Positions 53,737-62,584 of a DNA stretch of 64,000 nt are shown one piece after another. The notes under the pieces are model-generated. The model saw only the letters and a program-made list of their open reading frames with translations, was not told the origin of the DNA and searched no databases. Source of the DNA: Methylobacterium sp. NEAU K (GTDB taxonomy: Bacteria; Pseudomonadota; Alphaproteobacteria; Rhizobiales; Beijerinckiaceae); NCBI RefSeq assembly GCF_030700285.1, contig NZ_JAUYZJ010000024.1, positions 26,773-90,772 of the forward strand, written 5' to 3'. Both the position numbers and the translations under genes were made by a program. How positions within the stretch are numbered: position 1 is the stretch's first letter; each line of letters starts with the position of its first letter.

Positions 53737-53893
53737 CGGCTCACTCCGTTCCAGTGCCCCGGGCGGCCTCCCGCGCACGCCGCCTCCGCCCTGCCGACAA
53801 CGCATCGCGTGCCCCGCGGATCGCCGCCCCCCATTGGCCGCCGCCGCCCCGCGCCCCAGATCGTGGGCCGCAGGCAGCATCCGGGAGCCCTCC

Positions 53894-54910
53894 ATGAACG
53901 CCGTGAACCGCAGAATCGTCCTGGCCTCGCGCCCGCACGGGGAGCCGAAGCCCGAGAACTTCCGCCTGGAGGAGGCGCCGGTGCCGGAACCCGGCCCGGG
54001 CCAGATCCTGCTGCGCACCCGCTGGTTGTCCCTCGACCCATATATGCGCGGCCGGATGAGCGACGCGAAATCCTACGCGGCACCCGTGGAGATCGGCGCG
54101 CCGATCACCGCCGAGACGGTCGGCGAGGTGATCGCTTCGAAGAATCCGGACATCGCCGTCGGTGAGCTTCGTACAGTCTTCGCGGGCTGGCAGGAATTCT
54201 TCGTGACCGACGGCAAGGGCTCGCGCCGGGTCGATCCGGCGGTCGCCCCGCCCTCGACGGCGCTCGGTGTGCTCGGGATGCCGGGCATGACCGCCTATAC
54301 CGGACTCCTCAACATCGGCCGGCCGAAGCCCGGCGAGACCGTGGTGGTGGCCGCCGCCGCCGGCCCGGTGGGTTCGCTGGTCGGGCAGATCGCCAAGCTG
54401 AAGGGGGCGCGCGCCGTCGGGATCGCGGGCGGGCCCGACAAGTGCCGCTACCTCACCGAGGAGCTCGGCTTCGACGCCGCCGTGGACCACCGGGGATCCG
54501 ACCTGCCGGGGGCGCTCGCCGCCGCCTGTCCCAAGGGGATCGATGTCTATTTCGAGAATGTCGGCGGCGCGGTGTTCGCCGCCGTGATGCCGCTCCTGAA
54601 CGCCTTCGCGCGGATCCCGGTCTGCGGCCTCGTCTCGGCCTACAACGCCACCGAGGTCCCGGCCGGCCCCGACCGGCTGCCTGGGCTGATGCGCGCGGTC
54701 CTGACCAACCGCCTGCACATCCAGGGCTTCATCGTGTGGGACTTCGCCGACCAGGCGGAGGCGTTCCGCACCGAGGTCGGCGGCTGGATCCGGGAAGGCC
54801 GGGTCCACTACCGGGAGGACGTCGTCGAGGGCCTGGAGAACGCCCCGGAGGCCTTCATCGGCCTGCTCAAGGGCCGGAATTTCGGCAAGCTGGTCGTGCA
54901 TATCCCGTGA
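53894..54910 (+). CDS. MDR-family NADP-dependent oxidoreductase (CurA/leukotriene B4 dehydrogenase type)
   Basis: A 338-residue zinc-free medium-chain reductase. The N-terminal segment has RWLSLDPYMRGRMS; the NADP loop is VVVAAAAGPVGSLVGQIAK, followed by the family segment FENVGGAVFAAVMPLL. Homologues reduce double bonds of enones (curcumin, 2-alkenals, quinones). GGGAG lies six bases upstream of ATG 53894. Divergent from the HAD phosphatase. Confidence 0.92.
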   Translation: MNAVNRRIVLASRPHGEPKPENFRLEEAPVPEPGPGQILLRTRWLSLDPYMRGRMSDAKSYAAPVEIGAPITAETVGEVIASKNPDIAVGELRTVFAGWQEFFVTDGKGSRRVDPAVAPPSTALGVLGMPGMTAYTGLLNIGRPKPGETVVVAAAAGPVGSLVGQIAKLKGARAVGIAGGPDKCRYLTEELGFDAAVDHRGSDLPGALAAACPKGIDVYFENVGGAVFAAVMPLLNAFARIPVCGLVSAYNATEVPAGPDRLPGLMRAVLTNRLHIQGFIVWDFADQAEAFRTEVGGWIREGRVHYREDVVEGLENAPEAFIGLLKGRNFGKLVVHIP

Positions 54911-55077
54911 GCCCGGCTTGCCGGCACGCTGGAACAGATGTAGAACAAAACCCTGCGGTTCCATGCGGAAAGCGGGCACAAGCCCGCGCCGCCTGTTGCC
55001 GCCCCGGAGGCCCGGGCGCATGACTCGCGCGCCGCCGGGCAGGTGCCCTGTGAGATCCGTACGGTGAGGAGAGAGCG

Positions 55078-55641
55078 ATGGCGGGCAGCGTCAACAAGGT
55101 GATTCTGGTGGGCAACCTCGGGCGCGACCCCGAGATGCGCCGCCTCGGCTCGGGCGACCCGGTATGCAACCTGCGGCTCGCCACCTCCGAGTCGTGGAAG
55201 GATAAGGCCACCGGCGAGCGCAAGGAGAAGACCGAGTGGCACTCGGTCGTGATCTACAACGACAATCTCGCCCGGGTGGCCGAGCAGTACCTGCGCAAGG
55301 GCTCGAAGGTCTACATCGAGGGCCAGCTCCAGACCCGGAAGTGGACCGACAATTCCGGCGTCGAGAAGTACACCACCGAGGTGGTGCTCCAGCGCTTCCG
55401 CGGCGAGATGACGATCCTCGACGGGCGCGGCGGCGGCGGCGACTTCGCCGGCGACGATGAGGGCGGCGGCCAGATCAGCCGCGGCGGCGAGTCCGGCGGC
55501 GGCCGGGGCGGCGACCGCGGCGGTGATTTCGGCGGCGGCCGCGCCCAGGGTAGCGACCGGCGCCCGGCCCCGGCTTCGTCCGGTGGTGGCGGCGGCGGCG
55601 CCCGCGGCGGCTACGACCTCGACGACGACATCCCGTTCTAG
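55078..55641 (+). CDS. ssb: single-stranded DNA-binding protein
   Basis: A 187-residue SSB. The OB fold covers about 1-112 (VNKVILVGNLGRDPEMRRLG; VYIEGQLQTRKWTDNSG). A Gly/Arg-rich disordered linker follows, then the acidic tip DLDDDIPF that recruits replication and repair proteins. GAGGAGAG precedes the ATG. A strong intrinsic terminator follows. Confidence 0.97.
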   Translation: MAGSVNKVILVGNLGRDPEMRRLGSGDPVCNLRLATSESWKDKATGERKEKTEWHSVVIYNDNLARVAEQYLRKGSKVYIEGQLQTRKWTDNSGVEKYTTEVVLQRFRGEMTILDGRGGGGDFAGDDEGGGQISRGGESGGGRGGDRGGDFGGGRAQGSDRRPAPASSGGGGGGARGGYDLDDDIPF

Positions 55642-55660
55642 GCCGTCACCGCGCATCCCG

Positions 55661-55689
55661 ACCCGCCGCCTCGCGCGGCGGGTTTTTTG
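55661..55689 (+). terminator. intrinsic terminator of ssb
   Basis: CCCGCCGC (55662-55669), loop CTCGC, GCGGCGGG (55675-55682), then TTTTTT: 20 bases after the ssb stop codon. Confidence 0.9.
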
Positions 55690-56207
55690 TTGGTCCCGCG
55701 GCGTCGAAAACCCACGGGCCCGATGCTCGCTCCGGGTGAGGGGGCGCGATCGCCGCCGGCGGGCGTGTCGCTTGATCGACCTTCGTCGTGCGGGGGACCA
55801 TAAAACCGCGTCGCAAATGCCGGTCTGAGCCGTGATGGGAGCGGGGCGTTCGTAACGACCGGTGATCCGGCGGCAATCCCCTTTCAAGCCGTCCATCCTT
55901 GCCGACTGTCTCCTGGACAGCCGCTGCGTCCCAGCCGCGGTCCGGGCGCGCCTTCTCGAATCGTCGGCCAGCCGCCCGTGAGCGGCACCAGGGCATTCGA
56001 CAGGTTGCAATCCTCCCTCGAGGCGAAGAGCCTGTCGGCACCCCAATTCGGCGGACCGACCGGCGCGGTCGAGCAACCGCCGATCGCGTGGGGCCGGGAA
56101 TAAACCGGACCGCAAACAGGTCCTTGTTCCCGGGGGGGCGCTCTGCGGGGTGATGCACCCATGGCTTCGCAGCACATCGACCGGACGGGCGCTGCCCGGC
56201 GCGGGTC
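55690..56207. other. gap between ssb terminator and ECF sigma gene
   Basis: About 520 bases. It contains the SDR remnant listed separately, otherwise no gene. The sigma gene promoter must lie near its right end. Confidence 0.4.
55962..56035 (-). pseudogene. remnant of the C-terminal end of an SDR gene
   Basis: The minus strand encodes LFASREDCNLSNALVPLTGG followed by WPT, matching 14 of 23 positions of LLASREGSYMSGALVPVTGG (then MPM) at the end of the intact SDR at 58586-59464. No further SDR sequence lies upstream and the frame runs on past the normal stop. This is most likely a decayed copy left by duplication or gene replacement. Confidence 0.55.
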
Positions 56208-56750
56208 ATGACGACCGCGGCGCGGGCCCGCTTCAGCCTCCTCGTCCTTCCGCGCCTGGATGAGGGCTACCGGCTCGCGCGCTGCCTCACCGGCAACGCG
56301 ACCGACGCCGAGGACGTGATGCAGGAGGCGTGTCTGCGCGCCTACCGCGCTATCGAGACCTTCGCAGAAGGCAACGTCCGCGCGTGGTTCCTGACCATCG
56401 TCCGGAACGCGGGCTATGCGTGGCTGCAGCGGAACCGGCCCCGCGCTGTGATCTTCGCCGAGGACCTGGAGGACGGCGGGCGCGCCGCCCTGGACACCGG
56501 GGGCGCCCTGGCCGAAACGCCGGAGACGCCCGAGGCCGCCGTCATCGCCCACGACGAGGCCGGGCGGCTCGCCCGGGCGATCGAGGCCCTGCCGGTGCCC
56601 TTCAAGGAGGCGCTGGTGCTGCGCGAGTACCACGGCCTCAGCTACCGGGAGATCGCCGAGGTGACGGGCGTGCCGATCGGAACCGTGATGTCGCGCCTCG
56701 GACGCGCGCGTCAGCACCTGATCGGCGTGCTCTCGGAGGCGAGGCGATGA
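56208..56750 (+). CDS. ECF-type RNA polymerase sigma factor
   Basis: A 180-residue sigma-70 of the ECF class. Region 2 (LTGNATDAEDVMQEACLRAYRAIETF, then VRAWFLTIVRNAGYAWL) binds core and the -10 element; region 4 (LSYREIAEVTGVPIGTVMSRLGRAR) reads the -35. Its stop overlaps the start of an anti-sigma gene (ATGA), the usual pair. It lies downstream of ssb on the same strand but beyond a strong terminator. Confidence 0.94.
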   Translation: MTTAARARFSLLVLPRLDEGYRLARCLTGNATDAEDVMQEACLRAYRAIETFAEGNVRAWFLTIVRNAGYAWLQRNRPRAVIFAEDLEDGGRAALDTGGALAETPETPEAAVIAHDEAGRLARAIEALPVPFKEALVLREYHGLSYREIAEVTGVPIGTVMSRLGRARQHLIGVLSEARR

Positions 56751-57571
56751 CCGGCGACCGCGAGACATTCCTGCTCCTCGGCGCCTACACCGACGGCGAG
56801 CTGTCGCCCGGCGAGGTCCTAGCCATGGAGCGCCGTCTGGCGGCCGAGCCCGCGCTGCAGGCGATGGCCGAACGCGTCCGTGGCCTCTCGGCCGCCGTAC
56901 AGGGGGTTCTGGCGGATCTGCCCGCCTCCCCGATCCTGCGGGGCCGCGTCGTGCAGCGGATCGGGTTCGCCGACCCGGCCTCCGCCCGCGGCATGGGCGG
57001 GCCTCGGCAACGGCTGGCTGCGACGCTGCTGGCCGGGGTGGTCGCCGGCGCATCGGTGGGCGGTGGGGCCGTCTACCTCCATCGTTCCGACGCCCCCGCG
57101 GCGATGCGCGAGGCCGTCCTCGCCGGCCACCTGCGGGGGCTCGTCGCACCGCAGCCCTTCGACATCGCGTCCTCTGACCGGCACGTGGTCAAGCCGTGGT
57201 TCAACGGGCGCACGACGATCGCCCCCGAGACGCCAGACCTCGCCGATCTGGGCTTCCCGCTGGCGGGCGGGCGGATCGACATCGTCGGCGGCAGGGCGGT
57301 GCCGACCCTCGTCTACCGGCGGGACCGCCACGTGATCAGCGTGACCATCGGACCGGCGGCGAGCGATGGGGCGGCCGTGGACGAGCGCCGGGACGGCACC
57401 ACGATCCTGCGGTGGAGCCTCGGCGACCTCACCTACTGGGCGGTCTCGGATCTCAACGCGCGCGACCTGCGCGGCTTCGTCGACCTGTTCCGGTCCCGGC
57501 TCGCAGGACCGGGTGACAGGTCTCACGTCCCCCTCGAGCGTGGCAGGACCGCGCGAGGCCTTGGAGAGTGA
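56747..57571 (+). CDS. membrane-anchored anti-sigma factor
   Basis: A 274-residue anti-sigma partner. The N-terminal ASD-like segment (LLGAYTDGELSPGEVLAMERRLAAEPALQAM) lacks the HxxxCxxC zinc motif. One membrane helix at about residues 88-107 (RLAATLLAGVVAGASVGGGAV) leads to a periplasmic domain (PWFNGRTTIAPETPDLADLGF, LVYRRDRHVISVTI). It probably holds the sigma factor at the membrane until an envelope signal. ATGA overlap with the sigma gene. Confidence 0.88.
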   Translation: MTGDRETFLLLGAYTDGELSPGEVLAMERRLAAEPALQAMAERVRGLSAAVQGVLADLPASPILRGRVVQRIGFADPASARGMGGPRQRLAATLLAGVVAGASVGGGAVYLHRSDAPAAMREAVLAGHLRGLVAPQPFDIASSDRHVVKPWFNGRTTIAPETPDLADLGFPLAGGRIDIVGGRAVPTLVYRRDRHVISVTIGPAASDGAAVDERRDGTTILRWSLGDLTYWAVSDLNARDLRGFVDLFRSRLAGPGDRSHVPLERGRTARGLGE

Positions 57572-57608
57572 CTGCGTCCATGTCTCCCGAAGAGTCAGGA
57601 GTCGCAAG

Positions 57609-57911
57609 ATGTCGGACCGCGCATCGATTCCGGATTACGTCGCCGAAGCCGAGCACTATGTTCGAAAAGGCGAGGAAATTTTGGAAGAGCTCCAACGGAT
57701 TAACTCAAGTGAGGCACGATGCTTGCGCGCATCCATGTACATCACCGCGATGAAGCGCTTGAAGCGCCTGATTGAATCGCATCAAGAGCTGTATAATTCG
57801 GAATTCTATGCAGAATCAGACGCGACAAATCCGGACAATAAGCAGTACCGGTGGTGGCCAAGCTCGAAAATTGCACTTGGCGCCGGTCTTTTCCGGCGAC
57901 GGACCGGTTGA
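57609..57911 (+). CDS. small helical protein of unknown function
   Basis: A 100-residue cytosolic protein starting MSDRASIPDYVAEAEHYVRK, mostly alpha-helical, likely coiled coil, with a basic tail. The codon use is poorer in GC than the neighbours (TAT, AAT, GAA, TTG), suggesting a different origin. Ribosome binding site GGAG. Directly follows the anti-sigma gene, so could be a target or accessory gene of the sigma unit. Confidence 0.55.
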   Translation: MSDRASIPDYVAEAEHYVRKGEEILEELQRINSSEARCLRASMYITAMKRLKRLIESHQELYNSEFYAESDATNPDNKQYRWWPSSKIALGAGLFRRRTG

Positions 57912-58062
57912 TATTCAATCGATCGGGATCTTACATGATGGTTCGAGATGTCGCGCTCCCAAATTGCGGGCGCCTGCGCCGCCGACGGCCTGCAGCCGAA
58001 GCTTGAAGCGTAAGCGCGCCATCGATCGATGGGCCGCATGACGGAACTTCCGAGGTGAAGTC

Positions 58063-58554
58063 ATGCCCAGGATACTGACGAAGGGACTGCCGATCTGGGC
58101 TGCCCTGATGATCCTCATCCCGGCGCTCTCTGCGGTCGGGCAGGACGAACGCATGACGACGCATCAGGCGGTCGAGATCGAAGGCCTCGTCAACAAGGCT
58201 GCCGAGATCCTCGAGAGCCATGGCAGGACGGCGTTCCCGGAGTTCCGGCGGAAGGACAGCCCCTGGCGCTATGACGACATATACCTGTTTGTCGTCGACA
58301 TGCAGGGCGTGGTCCTGTTCAACGCCGCCCATCCGAACCGGGAAGGACGGGACACTCTCGAAGAACGCGACGCGAACGGAAAGCAATTCCACAGGGACTT
58401 CGTGGAGATCGTGTCACACTTCGGGTCCGGGTGGGTCGATTACATGTTCCCCAGGCCCCATCACGTGGCGCCCGAAGTCAAGTGGAGTTACGTCTGCGCG
58501 ACGACCGTCGACGGGGTTTCGGCGCTGGTGGGTGCCGGCGTCTACGTCGACTGA
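58063..58554 (+). CDS. secreted single-Cache-domain protein
   Basis: A 163-residue exported protein. Signal peptide about 1-25 (ILTKGLPIWAALMILIPALSAVGQ), then a sCache_2-like sensor domain (DIYLFVVDMQGVVLFNAAHPN, DFVEIVSHFGSGWVDYMFPRP, TTVDGVSALVGAGVYVD). Cache domains bind small molecules; without an attached signalling domain this one may act as a periplasmic binding or sensing partner. It lies 151 bases after the 57609 gene. Confidence 0.78.
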   Translation: MPRILTKGLPIWAALMILIPALSAVGQDERMTTHQAVEIEGLVNKAAEILESHGRTAFPEFRRKDSPWRYDDIYLFVVDMQGVVLFNAAHPNREGRDTLEERDANGKQFHRDFVEIVSHFGSGWVDYMFPRPHHVAPEVKWSYVCATTVDGVSALVGAGVYVD

Positions 58555-58585
58555 GGCCGCCGGGGCCGATCGCACCCGAACGCCC

Positions 58586-59464
58586 TCACAGCATCGGCAT
58601 GCCGCCTGTGACCGGCACTAGGGCGCCCGACATGTAGCTGCCCTCCCGGGAGGCGAGGAGGACGTAGGCGGGCGCCAGTTCGGCGGGTTGGCCGGCGCGG
58701 CCGAGCGGAGTCTGGGCGCCGAGTTGCTCCAGCTGATCCGGGCTCTTCACGATCGGCTGGATCGGGGTCCAGACCGGCCCCGGCGCGACGCAGTTCACCC
58801 GTATGCCTTTCGGGGCGAGCAGGTTCGACAGCCCAATGGTGAGGCTCGCGATGGCGCCCTTGGTGGCGGCGTAGATCAGCATGGTCGGGTCGGCGACCTT
58901 GGCCTGCACGCTCGTGCTGTTCACGATCGCCGCGCCCGGCTTCATGTGCGGAACGGCGGCCTGGGCGAGATAGTACATCGCGAAGACGTTGGCGCGGAAC
59001 GAGCCCTCGATGTCGGCGGCCGCCAGGTCGTCGAGCCCCGCGTTCACCACCTGGGCGGCGGCGTTGTTCACCAGGATGTCGAGGCGCCCGAAGGTCGCCA
59101 CGGTGCGCGCCACGAGGTCCTGGCACTGGGCCTCGTCGCGGATATCCCCCGGCAGCAGCAGGCAGCGGCGGCCCGCCTTCTCGACCCAGGCCCTGGTGTC
59201 CTCGGCATCCGACTGCTCGGCCTCCAGGTAGGAGATCGCCACGTCCGCGCCCTCGCGGGCATACGCGATGGCGACTGCCCGGCCGATGCCGGAATCGCCG
59301 CCGGTGATCAGCGCCGCCCGGCCGGTCAGCAGGCCCTTGCCGACGTAGCTCGCCTCGCCGTGATCGGGCCGCGGCGTCATCTTCGCGGTCAGGCCCGGCC
59401 GCTCCTGCTGCTGGTCGCCAGGGAAGGGCGGCCGGGGGCCGGCCTCGCGGGGGTCGTCGGTCAT
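58586..59464 (-). CDS. SDR-family oxidoreductase (general stress/YghA-like)
   Basis: A 292-residue short-chain dehydrogenase with an unusual N-terminal extension of about 45 residues. NAD(P) motif ALITGGDSGIGRAVAIAYAREGAD, NNAAAQ, catalytic Ser-Tyr-Lys within NSTSVQAKVADPTMLIYAATKGAI, and the C-terminal LLASREGSYMSGALVPVTGG. Similar to GsiB-region/YdaD-like stress SDRs. ATG 59464 has AGGAG upstream. Convergent with the Cache gene. A remnant of its C-terminus lies at 55962. Confidence 0.93.
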   Translation of the reverse strand: MTDDPREAGPRPPFPGDQQQERPGLTAKMTPRPDHGEASYVGKGLLTGRAALITGGDSGIGRAVAIAYAREGADVAISYLEAEQSDAEDTRAWVEKAGRRCLLLPGDIRDEAQCQDLVARTVATFGRLDILVNNAAAQVVNAGLDDLAAADIEGSFRANVFAMYYLAQAAVPHMKPGAAIVNSTSVQAKVADPTMLIYAATKGAIASLTIGLSNLLAPKGIRVNCVAPGPVWTPIQPIVKSPDQLEQLGAQTPLGRAGQPAELAPAYVLLASREGSYMSGALVPVTGGMPML

Positions 59465-59789
59465 CGGGGGCGGCTCCTGGCGCGGACGGATCCGCGGGAT
59501 CGAACGCGCTCGCCGCCGAGGCGGCAGCCGGTCCGCTGTCGGCGAGTGCGTGGGAAAGGGGGACCGGGGGGCGCAGCGCAATCGGGCGCGGGCCTTGTGA
59601 ATCCGTCAGGCGTCCGCGGGCTGATTCGAGAAAGCCGCTCCGGTCTTCCGGGGCAAGCCGCACCGGCCCATGCGGATCGGCCCGCTCGCCTCGGACGATC
59701 GCGGCGGCTGCAGATTCCGGGGGCCCGCCGCGCGGCCCCGGAAGGACGACGCCGGTTGTCGGCGCGTCCGACCCGCTGTGACGCGCGCC
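59465..59789. other. gene-free stretch between SDR and the 32-residue gene
   Basis: 325 bases with no supportable gene. It includes the SDR promoter region. Confidence 0.4.
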
Positions 59790-59888
59790 TCAGAACGACC
59801 GGTCGCGCGCCGCGTGCGGTCCGCCGTAGCGGCGGCGCAGGAAGGAAACGACCTTCGGAAGAAGGAAGGCGATCAGGATCTTGCGCAT
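59790..59888 (-). CDS. possible 32-residue basic amphipathic protein
   Basis: ATG 59888 to TGA 59790-59792 encodes MRKILIAFLLPKVVSFLRRRYGG plus nine residues. A hydrophobic stretch is followed by a strongly basic tail, as in small membrane-associated proteins of the genus. No good ribosome binding site is seen. Too short for family assignment; might also be a chance frame. Confidence 0.35.
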   Translation of the reverse strand: MRKILIAFLLPKVVSFLRRRYGGPHAARDRSF

Positions 59889-59969
59889 CGGGCCGGCTCG
59901 CATCGCGGGTTCGTGAGCGGGCAATGCTCAGGGTTAACCACGGTTCCGTCCGCGCCCGCGCGCCGGGTT

Positions 59970-60779
59970 TCAGAGCTCCAGGGTGAGGGTCACCGGGGCG
60001 TGGTCCGAGGGCCGCTCCCAGCCCCGGGCGTCGCGCAGGACCTTCACCGAGCGGACAGTGCCTGCCAGCTCCGGCGAGACCCAGGCGTGATCCAAGCGCC
60101 GGCCCTTGTCGGCCGCCTGCCAGTCGGGGGAGCGGTAGCTCCACCACGTGTAGATCTTCTCCGGCTCCGGGGTGAGGTGGCGCGCGGCATCGATCCAGCC
60201 CGCCTCGCCACGCAGGCATTCCAGCGCCTCGGTCTCGACCGGCGTGTGGCTCACCACGTCGAGGAGCTGCTTGTGCGACCAGACGTCATGCTCCAGCGGC
60301 GCGACGTTGAGGTCCCCCACCAGGATCGCCGGGCCGGAGACCCGCTTGCCGCCCCAGGCGCGCAGCTCGGCCAGGAAATCGAGCTTGTGGGCGAATTTCG
60401 GGTTGAGGTCGCGGTCCGGTACGTCGCCGCCGGCCGGCACGTAGAAATCGTGCAGCACGATTCCCGAGGCCGCCCCCGCCTCGGGCCCGAGCACCGCCGA
60501 GATGTGGCGCGCGTCCGGCCGCTCGCAGAAGCCCATCACGGCGCGGGTGTGCAGGGGGAAGCGGGAGAGGATCGCGACGCCGTTGTAGCCCTTCTGGCCG
60601 GCGAACATCACATGCTCGTAGCCTGAGCCGCGCAGCGCCTTGAGCGGGAAGGCGTCGTCCGGGCACTTGGTCTCCTGCAGGCAGAGCACGTCCGGCCGGT
60701 GCTCGGCGAGGAAGCGCAGGACCAAGTCGATGCGCAGCCGCACCGAGTTGATGTTCCAGGTGGTGACGGAGAGGCGCAA
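59970..60779 (-). CDS. xthA: exodeoxyribonuclease III
   Basis: A 269-residue Mg2+-dependent AP endonuclease/3' exonuclease of base-excision repair. Signature pieces are TTWNINSVRLR, LCLQETK, GFCERPDARH, GDLNVAP and SDHAPVTL, including the catalytic Asp/His. The start is probably TTG 60779 (MRLSVTTWN), just before the first strand; a longer frame begins at 60857. Divergent from plsC. Confidence 0.94.
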   Translation of the reverse strand: MRLSVTTWNINSVRLRIDLVLRFLAEHRPDVLCLQETKCPDDAFPLKALRGSGYEHVMFAGQKGYNGVAILSRFPLHTRAVMGFCERPDARHISAVLGPEAGAASGIVLHDFYVPAGGDVPDRDLNPKFAHKLDFLAELRAWGGKRVSGPAILVGDLNVAPLEHDVWSHKQLLDVVSHTPVETEALECLRGEAGWIDAARHLTPEPEKIYTWWSYRSPDWQAADKGRRLDHAWVSPELAGTVRSVKVLRDARGWERPSDHAPVTLTLEL

Positions 60780-60940
60780 GGGCGGGAGCTCGGGTTCGGA
60801 CGGACCCGCGCTCGATAGCCGATTTCCCGCCCCGCGACAGTCCGGCGTTCCTCCCACGCTGCGAAATGCCGTGCGTCCGGCGTCGGCAGCGGCTATGCCC
60901 GCGCGCCGCCCTGCTCCGGGCCACTCGCCGCGGTCCCGCC

Positions 60941-61666
60941 ATGGTCCATGTCCGCTCGCTCCTGTTCGCCGCCTACTGGACTGCCTGGACCGCCCTGTTC
61001 CTGGCGCCGCTGGTGATCTTCGCCCTGGCCGGCGCGCCGGAACGGCCGATCCGCGGGGCGACGCGCCTGTGGGCGCGGGGCATCCTCGCGGGGCTCAGGG
61101 GGATCGTCGGGCTGCGCTACGTCGAGGAGGGGCGCGAGCATATCCCGGCCGAGCCCTGCCTGATCGTCGCCAACCACCAGTCGGCCTGGGAGACCCTGGC
61201 CTTCCTGGTGCTCGTCCCGGACGTCGCGATCGTCGCCAAGCGGGAGCTGCTGGCGATCCCGGTGGTCGGCTGGTTCCTGCGGCGCTCGCCGATGATCGTC
61301 ATCGACCGCGGCAACGGCACGCAGGCCCTGCGCACCATGATCGACGGCAGCCGGGAGGCCGTGGCGGCGGGCCGCTCGGTGCTGATCTTCCCCGAGGGCA
61401 CCCGCGGGGAGATCGGCGATCCCCTGCGGTTCAAGCGCGGCGTCGAGCTGCTCTACGGCCGGCTCGGCCTGCCGGTGGTCCCGGTGGCGCTGAATTCCGG
61501 CCTGTTCTGGCCGGGCGGTGCGGCGACCCGGGCCGGCACCGTGGTGGTGAGCTACCTCGCGGCCCTCGCCCCGGGCCTGCCGGCCGCCGAGTTCCTGCGC
61601 GGCACCGAGGGCGCGATCGACCGGGAGCTGGACCGCTGGCGCGGGACCGGAACGGCCTCGGCCTGA
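60941..61666 (+). CDS. plsC: 1-acyl-glycerol-3-phosphate acyltransferase-like protein
   Basis: A 241-residue inner-membrane PlsC-type acyltransferase with N-terminal membrane helix (LLFAAYWTAWTALFLAPLVIF). The catalytic box reads NHQSAWE, with Glu where NHxSxxD has Asp, and the substrate motif is FPEGTR. It acylates lysophosphatidate or another lysophospholipid. ATG 60941. Convergent with lolA, ten bases between stops. Confidence 0.9.
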   Translation: MVHVRSLLFAAYWTAWTALFLAPLVIFALAGAPERPIRGATRLWARGILAGLRGIVGLRYVEEGREHIPAEPCLIVANHQSAWETLAFLVLVPDVAIVAKRELLAIPVVGWFLRRSPMIVIDRGNGTQALRTMIDGSREAVAAGRSVLIFPEGTRGEIGDPLRFKRGVELLYGRLGLPVVPVALNSGLFWPGGAATRAGTVVVSYLAALAPGLPAAEFLRGTEGAIDRELDRWRGTGTASA

Positions 61667-61675
61667 GCCCGGTCC

Positions 61676-62584
61676 CTATTGCTGCGACTGCTGGATCTGC
61701 TGCTGCATCGCCTTGTCCTCGGTCCGCCCGTAATTGATGAAGAACAGGCTGGAATCGACGCTCTTGCCCTTCTGCAGGTTCGAGAGCTGCACCGTGGTGA
61801 CGTAGCCCTGCGGATCGGTGATCCGCCACTGGGAGAGCAGCTTCACCTCGGGATCGAAGAACAGCTGGATCTTCGAGGTGCCGCCCAGCGTCGCGCGGTC
61901 CTCCAGGCTGATGCGCACGCCGCCGGGATCGTTGGTCACGTCGGTGACGGTGAGGTCGCGGGCGAGGTCGATCTTCTCGCGCAGCAGGAATTTCAGCGGC
62001 GTCTGGGCGATGAAGTAGAGGTCCTGGGTGGCGAGCTTGCGGTCGCGCACCGCCACGGACGTGCCGTCGGCCACCACCTCCAGGGGTGAGGGCTGGTCGT
62101 AGTCGAAGCGCAGGCGGCCGGGCTTGGCCAGCGTCAGCTTGCCGCCGATGCGCCGCCCGTCCGCGCCGATCTGCACGAAGTTGCCCGTGAGGGTGTTCAT
62201 CCCGTTGAAGTAGGCGTTGGCCTGGGCGAGCACCGTGGCGGCGTCCGCCGGCTCGGAGGGGGCGAGCGCCGCAGGGGCGCCCACCGCCGCGACCTTGGGC
62301 TCGGCGGCCTTGCGCTCGGCCTTCTCGGAACCCTTGGCAGCGGGCTTGAGGCTGCCGGTCTTCGGGGCGTCCTTCGAGGCGTCCTTGGCCGACGCCTTGG
62401 CGGCCGGCTTCTTGGCGTGCGCGGGCGCGGGCGGGGCGGCCTCCGGCTCCGGCGCCGGTTCCTGCTTGCGGCCGAACAGGTTGTCGATGAACGCGCCGAC
62501 CTGCGCCTGCGCCGGGGCGGCGGGGGCGAGCCACAGGCCGGCGGCGATCAGGGAGCCGGCTGTGCGGGTACGGCGGCCGATCAT
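61676..62584 (-). CDS. lolA: outer-membrane lipoprotein carrier protein LolA, with extended linker
   Basis: A 302-residue exported protein. The signal peptide ends near AQAQ, followed by a long Ala/Lys/Pro-rich linker (about 40-110: APPAPAHAKKPAAKASAKDASK), then the LolA half-barrel (NAYFNGMNTLTGNFVQIGADG, GRLRFDYDQPSPLEVVADG, TSKIQLFFDPEVKLLSQWRITD). It shuttles lipoproteins across the periplasm. Located 152 bases downstream of ftsK on the same strand, a common order in the group. Confidence 0.93.
   Translation of the reverse strand: MIGRRTRTAGSLIAAGLWLAPAAPAQAQVGAFIDNLFGRKQEPAPEPEAAPPAPAHAKKPAAKASAKDASKDAPKTGSLKPAAKGSEKAERKAAEPKVAAVGAPAALAPSEPADAATVLAQANAYFNGMNTLTGNFVQIGADGRRIGGKLTLAKPGRLRFDYDQPSPLEVVADGTSVAVRDRKLATQDLYFIAQTPLKFLLREKIDLARDLTVTDVTNDPGGVRISLEDRATLGGTSKIQLFFDPEVKLLSQWRITDPQGYVTTVQLSNLQKGKSVDSSLFFINYGRTEDKAMQQQIQQSQQ

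Noticed and set aside
55236..55460. Short overlapping frame inside ssb
   Set aside because: Alternative frame of a Gly-rich gene region, no ribosome binding site.
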